A stretch of DNA of 64,000 nucleotides from Pseudoduganella namucuonensis (GTDB taxonomy: Bacteria > Pseudomonadota > Gammaproteobacteria > Burkholderiales > Burkholderiaceae_D): contig NZ_FPBO01000003.1 in assembly GCF_900116645.1 (NCBI RefSeq), positions 298,702 through 362,701 of the forward strand. The letters run 5' to 3'. Below the pieces are notes generated by a model that saw only the letters and a program-made list of their open reading frames with translations, ran no database searches and had not been told where the DNA came from. This document shows, in pieces, positions 60,005 through 64,000 of the stretch (within the stretch, counting starts at the first letter, position 1; each line of letters starts with the position of its first letter). The translations under genes and the position numbers were made by a program.

Positions 60005-60596
60005 GAACACCATCATCGAAGGCATCGCCGCGCCGCTGCCGATCGCCAACCTCGACACCGACCAGATCATGCCCAAGCAGTTCCTGCGCATCATCACGAA
60101 AGAGGGACTGGACAAGGGCGTGCTGTACGACCTGCGCTTCGACGCGGCCGGCGCGCCGCGCCCGGAGTTCGTGCTGAACCAGCCGGCCTACCGGGGCGCC
60201 AGCATGCTGCTGGCCGGCCCCAACTTCGGCTGCGGCTCCAGCCGCGAGCACGCGGTGTGGGGCTTGCAGCAGCTGGGCATCGAAGTGGTGATCGCGCCCA
60301 GCTACGGCGAGATCTTCTTCGGCAATGCGCTCAACAACCGGCTGCTGCTGATCGTGCTGGCGCAGGAACGGATCGACGCGCTGGCGGCGCAGGCGCCATC
60401 CCGGTTGACCATCGATCTCGACGCGATGCTGGTGCGCGGCGCGGGCGGCCAGGCTTTTCCCTTCACGCTGGGCGAACGCCACAAGCGCATGATCACGCGG
60501 GGCCTGGACATGGTGGGCGCGACAATGCAGCAGTTGCCGGACATCGAGGCGTTCGAGCGGCGCCACTTCGCGCGCCATCCCTGGGCCCGCGTCTAG
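59997..60596 (+). CDS. LeuD-family hydro-lyase small subunit
   Basis: The 199-residue swivel-domain subunit has NLDTDQIMPKQFLRIITKEG, GPNFGCGSSREHAVWGLQQL and APSYGEIFFGNALNN, the substrate-site motifs of LeuD. It pairs with the preceding large subunit. ATG 59997 (TGGAG upstream) is preferred to TTG 59985. Its TAG stop shares the CTAG palindrome with the convergent phosphatase gene, so the two genes end on the same four bases. Confidence 0.9.
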   Translation: MRENTIIEGIAAPLPIANLDTDQIMPKQFLRIITKEGLDKGVLYDLRFDAAGAPRPEFVLNQPAYRGASMLLAGPNFGCGSSREHAVWGLQQLGIEVVIAPSYGEIFFGNALNNRLLLIVLAQERIDALAAQAPSRLTIDLDAMLVRGAGGQAFPFTLGERHKRMITRGLDMVGATMQQLPDIEAFERRHFARHPWARV

Positions 60597-62110
60597 CCCT
60601 TGCCGACCGCGTGGATGGTCTTGGTGTAGGGTTCGTCCATGCCCTCCACCCACCAGTTGGCCCAAATGCGGTTCTTCTGCGGGTTCTCCGGCGACTCGCC
60701 CGGCAGATCCGGCTCCAGGCTGAGGTAATTACGCGCGCCGATATAGCGGTGCGAGGTGCCGGGGAAGGGATACATGGTGGCGGTGATGTCGCGGTCGACC
60801 GGCTCCACCCGGTCGCCCACGTGCTCCAGGTAGAACAGCGCCATCGCCGGCGGCGCGGGATGCACGATGCCGGACGAGGTGAGCTGGTTGATCACGCCGG
60901 CGTTTTGCGGCACGTCCTTGCGGTCCGACTCGATGACGCCCAGCGCGCCCACGTGCACATCGCCGGACAGCAGCGTCACGCGGCACTCCTTCCTGGCCGA
61001 CCACTCCAGCAGCCGGTGGATCAGGCGCAGGCGTTCCTTGCGGTGCGAATGGCTCAGCCAATGGTCCTGCAGGTCGTCCTCCAGCTCCTGCCGGCCGGGA
61101 ATGGCGCACAGCAGCGTCTCCAGCGTGGAGAAGTCCGGGTGCACCACGGGGATGCTGGACATGACCAGCATGTGCTTGCAGTGCTGTTGCCGTTCCAGCC
61201 ACGCGTAGGCCGCCTCCCAGGCGGCCGCTCCCATCACCATTTTCGGCGTGCGTTCGCTGCGCAGGTCCAGCGCGAGGATGCCGTATTCGCCCACGCGCAG
61301 GCCGTAGCTGTGGCCCGGCTGGCCGGGCAGGGTCAAGGCGCACGGCGCGTCGGTGGATGAATGCAGCTGGAACAGCTCGAAATACCGTTTGGCGATGGCG
61401 TGGATGCCCTTGAACACCGGGCTGTCCTGCTGCGCGTCCGCATAGGAGCCCCAGCCGTCGAAGATGTCGTGGTCGTCCCACATCATCGCGGTCGGCACGC
61501 TGGCCAGCATGGCCGCCACGGCGGGCTCGGACCAGCGCGACAGGTAGTTGGTGAAGAAGAAGCTCTCCACTTCGGCGCCCATGTCCGGCGTGAAGGGCGC
61601 CAGGTTGCGCTCGTCGTAGGACAGCCTGCCCCATTCCTTCAGCGTGGGCAGTTTCTCCCACATGGCGTCGCTGTAGATCTGGTCGCCCCCCATCAGCAAC
61701 AGGTTGTAGGGGCGCTGGCGGTGGCGCTCGGCCATGCGCGACCACATGGCGTTGAGATCCTTGATCTTCTTGACCACCTTGGGATCGGAGTAGCCGTTGC
61801 AGGAGGTGTAGGCGCAGGTGGGCGCGCCGCCGGTCGGCGGCACGATCAGGCTGAATGCGCGGGCGCCGACCCGGTAGGTGATTTCCCGCTGGGCGTCGGT
61901 CTGCGGAATGTGGATGGCGTAACTGCGGATGTCGTAATCCACGCCATCCTCGGTGCGGCTGCCGAGCGGGGTGAAGTGCACCGGGCTGTCGAGACAGGAC
62001 ACATCCGGGAAGCTCGCGACGGGATGCGCCAGCAAGATGCTGACCACCCACGCGTCCTCCACCACACCCCGAAACTTCAGAACAGGCCCCAGCATCGTCG
62101 TCATCGCCAT
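60593..62110 (-). CDS. PhoD-like metallophosphatase
   Basis: The 505-residue protein has LLLMGGDQIYSDAMW, MMWDDHDIFDGWGSYAD and LLSGDVHVGALGVIESD, the metal-binding blocks of PhoD-type alkaline phosphatases/phosphodiesterases. There is no Tat or Sec signal, unlike secreted PhoD, so it is likely cytoplasmic. An N-terminal beta-rich domain (1-90) precedes the catalytic core. The substrate is unknown. ATG 62110 or the ATG two codons on (62104) may be the start. The stop overlaps leuD as described there. Confidence 0.88.
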   Translation of the reverse strand: MAMTTMLGPVLKFRGVVEDAWVVSILLAHPVASFPDVSCLDSPVHFTPLGSRTEDGVDYDIRSYAIHIPQTDAQREITYRVGARAFSLIVPPTGGAPTCAYTSCNGYSDPKVVKKIKDLNAMWSRMAERHRQRPYNLLLMGGDQIYSDAMWEKLPTLKEWGRLSYDERNLAPFTPDMGAEVESFFFTNYLSRWSEPAVAAMLASVPTAMMWDDHDIFDGWGSYADAQQDSPVFKGIHAIAKRYFELFQLHSSTDAPCALTLPGQPGHSYGLRVGEYGILALDLRSERTPKMVMGAAAWEAAYAWLERQQHCKHMLVMSSIPVVHPDFSTLETLLCAIPGRQELEDDLQDHWLSHSHRKERLRLIHRLLEWSARKECRVTLLSGDVHVGALGVIESDRKDVPQNAGVINQLTSSGIVHPAPPAMALFYLEHVGDRVEPVDRDITATMYPFPGTSHRYIGARNYLSLEPDLPGESPENPQKNRIWANWWVEGMDEPYTKTIHAVGKG

Positions 62111-62148
62111 CCCCGGAAAATTAGTGGCTGCGGAATCGCAGCAGCGAT

Positions 62149-62176
62149 ATGGTACACACTATTTTCTAATTGACAA
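62149..62176 (-). promoter_or_regulatory. Possible sigma-70 promoter of the PhoD-like gene
   Basis: On the left strand TTGTCA (62176-62171) and TACCAT (62154-62149) are 16 bases apart in an AT-rich spacer. Transcription would begin about 32 bases before the ATG at 62110. Confidence 0.4.
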
Positions 62177-62240
62177 CAAAATGAAGCGATTATTCCAGGG
62201 GTGGTGGTGGCGCCCCGGCGCTTGCCGCGGCGCCCGGGTA

Positions 62241-64000
62241 TTACATATTGCGGCGGTACTGCCCGCCCACCTCGAACAGCGCGCTGGTGATCTGGCCCAG
62301 CGAGCAGACGCGCACGGCGTCCATCAGCCTGGCGAACACGTTGTCGTTGTCGATGGCGGCCTTTTGCAGGGCCGCGAGGGCCGCCGGGGCCCGCGCCGCG
62401 TGACGCGTGTGGAAGTCCTCCAGGCGCTTGAGCTGCGACTGCTTTTCATCGTCGGTCGAACGCGCCAGCTCGATCGGCGCCGGCACGCCGCTCGCCTTCG
62501 GGTTGCGGAAGGTGTTGACGCCGATGATGGGCAGGGTGCCGTCGTGCTTCTGGTGCTCGTACAGCATGGATTCCTCCTGGATCTTGCCGCGCTGGTAGCC
62601 GGTCTCCATCGCGCCCAGCACGCCGCCGCGCTCGGCGATGCGCTCGAACTCTTGCAGCACCGCCTCCTCCACCATGTCCGTCAGCTCCTCCATGATGAAG
62701 GAGCCTTGGTTCGGGTTCTCGTTCTTGGCCAGGCCCCATTCGCGGTTGATGATCAGCTGGATCGCCAGCGCCCGCCGCACCGATTCGTCGGTCGGCGTGG
62801 TGATGGCCTCGTCGTAGGCGTTGGTGTGCAGCGAGTTGCAGTTGTCGTAGATGGCGATCAGCGCCTGCAGCGTGGTGCGGATGTCGTTGAAGTCGATCTC
62901 CTGCGCATGCAGCGAGCGGCCCGAGGTCTGCACGTGGTATTTCAGTTTCTGCGAGCGGTCGTTGGCGCCGTACTTGTCGCGCATGGCCACCGCCCAGATG
63001 CGGCGCGCCACGCGGCCCAGCACCGTGTATTCAGGATCCATGCCGTTCGAGAAGAAGAACGACAGGTTGGGCGCGAAGTCGTCGATGTGCATGCCGCGCG
63101 CCAGGTAGGCCTCCACGAAGGTGAAGCCGTTCGACAAGGTGAACGCCAGCTGCGAGATCGGATTCGCGCCCGCCTCGGCGATGTGGTAGCCGGAGATGGA
63201 CACGGAGTAGAAGTTGCGCACCTGGTGGTGCACGAAGTATTCCTGGATGTCGCCCATCACCTTCAGCGAGAACTCGGTGGAGAAGATGCAGGTGTTCTGG
63301 CCCTGGTCCTCCTTCAGGATGTCGGCCTGCACGGTGCCGCGCACGTTCATCAGCACCCAGTCCTTGATCTTGGCCGCCTCGTCGTCGGTGGGCTGGCGCT
63401 TGTTCTCCTCGACGAACTTGTCGATTTGCTGGTCGATGGCGGTGTTCATGAACATGGCCAGGATGGTCGGCGCCGGGCCGTTGATGGTCATCGACACCGA
63501 GGTGCTCGGGCTGCACAGGTTGAAGCCGTCGTACAGCACCTTCATGTCGTCCAGCGTGGCGATGGACACGCCCGAGTTGCCGACCTTGCCGTAGATGTCC
63601 GGACGGATGGCGGGATCGGCGCCGTACAAGGTCACCGAGTCGAAGGCGGTGGACAGGCGCTTGGCGTCCATGCCCGTGGAGACCAGCTTGAAGCGGCGGT
63701 TGGTGCGGAAGGCGTCGCCCTCGCCGGCGAACATGCGGGTCGGGTCCTCGCCCTCGCGCTTGAAGGCGAACACGCCGGCCGTGAACGGGAAGGAGCCGGG
63801 CACGTTCTCGGACATCAGGAAGCGCAGCACCTCGCCGTCGTCCTCGTAGCGCGGCAGCGCCACCTTGCGCACCCTGGTGCCGGACAGCGTGTGCGAGACC
63901 AGCCGGGTGCGCAGCTCCTTGTCGCGGATTTTCACCACGTAGTCGTCGCCGGCGTAGGCGGCCTGCATGTCCGGCCATTGCGCCAGCAGTTTTTTCGCGC
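62241..64000 (-). CDS. icmF: Isobutyryl-CoA mutase fusion IcmF, C-terminal part (gene enters from outside)
   Basis: The frame is open from the window edge, reading [20 protein letters not shown], to a stop at 62241, covering 585 codons. It is the substrate-binding mutase part of the fused coenzyme-B12 enzyme: [77 protein letters not shown] and [20 protein letters not shown]. IcmF converts isobutyryl-CoA and butyryl-CoA into each other; the B12 and GTPase (MeaB-like) domains would be upstream, beyond 64000. A GC-rich inverted repeat (about 62209-62235) lies just beyond the stop, without a U-run. Confidence 0.93.
   Translation of the reverse strand, partial: AKKLLAQWPDMQAAYAGDDYVVKIRDKELRTRLVSHTLSGTRVRKVALPRYEDDGEVLRFLMSENVPGSFPFTAGVFAFKREGEDPTRMFAGEGDAFRTNRRFKLVSTGMDAKRLSTAFDSVTLYGADPAIRPDIYGKVGNSGVSIATLDDMKVLYDGFNLCSPSTSVSMTINGPAPTILAMFMNTAIDQQIDKFVEENKRQPTDDEAAKIKDWVLMNVRGTVQADILKEDQGQNTCIFSTEFSLKVMGDIQEYFVHHQVRNFYSVSISGYHIAEAGANPISQLAFTLSNGFTFVEAYLARGMHIDDFAPNLSFFFSNGMDPEYTVLGRVARRIWAVAMRDKYGANDRSQKLKYHVQTSGRSLHAQEIDFNDIRTTLQALIAIYDNCNSLHTNAYDEAITTPTDESVRRALAIQLIINREWGLAKNENPNQGSFIMEELTDMVEEAVLQEFERIAERGGVLGAMETGYQRGKIQEESMLYEHQKHDGTLPIIGVNTFRNPKASGVPAPIELARSTDDEKQSQLKRLEDFHTRHAARAPAALAALQKAAIDNDNVFARLMDAVRVCSLGQITSALFEVGGQYRRNM

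Overview
The window is high-GC DNA from a Gram-negative proteobacterium. The gene repertoire (a complete exosortase A/PEP-CTERM exopolysaccharide locus, an isobutyryl-CoA mutase fusion, FeeM-like acyltransferases, a GH65 sugar-phosphorolysis cluster) best fits a betaproteobacterium of the Oxalobacteraceae, such as Massilia or Duganella. That placement is inference from protein resemblance only. I saw no rRNA, tRNA, CRISPR array, insertion sequence or prophage.

1-9501: sugar-nucleotide and glycan assembly genes. Two GT4 glycosyltransferases run leftwards. Then come UDP-glucose 6-dehydrogenase, a UDP-glucuronate epimerase, a DXD-type unknown, a HAD-UbiA fusion and a GT-C-like membrane protein running rightwards, and a convergent acyltransferase-3 gene. 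9544-22528: a tightly packed leftward operon that forms the core exosortase A (XrtA) module. In transcription order it encodes chain-length protein, tyrosine kinase, outer-membrane barrel, ATPase, polysaccharide deacetylase, FemAB-like protein, glycosyltransferase 1, exosortase A, glycosyltransferase 2 and an asparagine-synthase-like amidotransferase. 22838-24302: a serine protease and the polysaccharide export lipoprotein.

24546-30971: a small operon of a Tat-signal Cys-rich protein, a PqqD-like protein, an HprK-related kinase and a nucleotidyltransferase; then a lytic transglycosylase translationally coupled to a VAO-type flavin oxidase; then one PEP-CTERM substrate protein. 31067-42898: two FeeM-like acyltransferases in tandem, the giant PEP-CTERM TPR lipoprotein, and the second XrtA-associated module (acyl-CoA ligase, PLP decarboxylase, GNAT/FemAB-like protein, acyl carrier protein, two alpha/beta hydrolases), followed by TPR, small Cys-containing and ferredoxin genes.

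42902-46959: assorted genes (MoaD-like protein with a BNR-repeat partner, TetR regulator with a divergent metallo-beta-lactamase-fold hydrolase, a coiled-coil protein). 47144-56415: an alpha-glucoside utilisation cluster with a TonB-dependent receptor, two LacI regulators, a GH65 phosphorylase, beta-phosphoglucomutase and an MFS transporter, and well-formed LacI-type operators. 56436-64000: an orphan antitoxin, a LysR regulator divergent from a fluoroacetate-dehalogenase-like hydrolase plus a leuC/leuD-type pair, a PhoD-like phosphatase, and the 3' part of icmF.

The most interesting signals are three sigma-54-type (-24/-12) elements with exact GG-N10-GC spacing. They stand before the sugar-nucleotide operon, the PqqD/HprK-related operon and the PEP-CTERM gene. 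Together they suggest that precursor synthesis, a cryptic peptide-modification-like operon and the sorted surface protein are co-regulated by RpoN. No RpoN activator (PrsK/PrsR) lies in the window.
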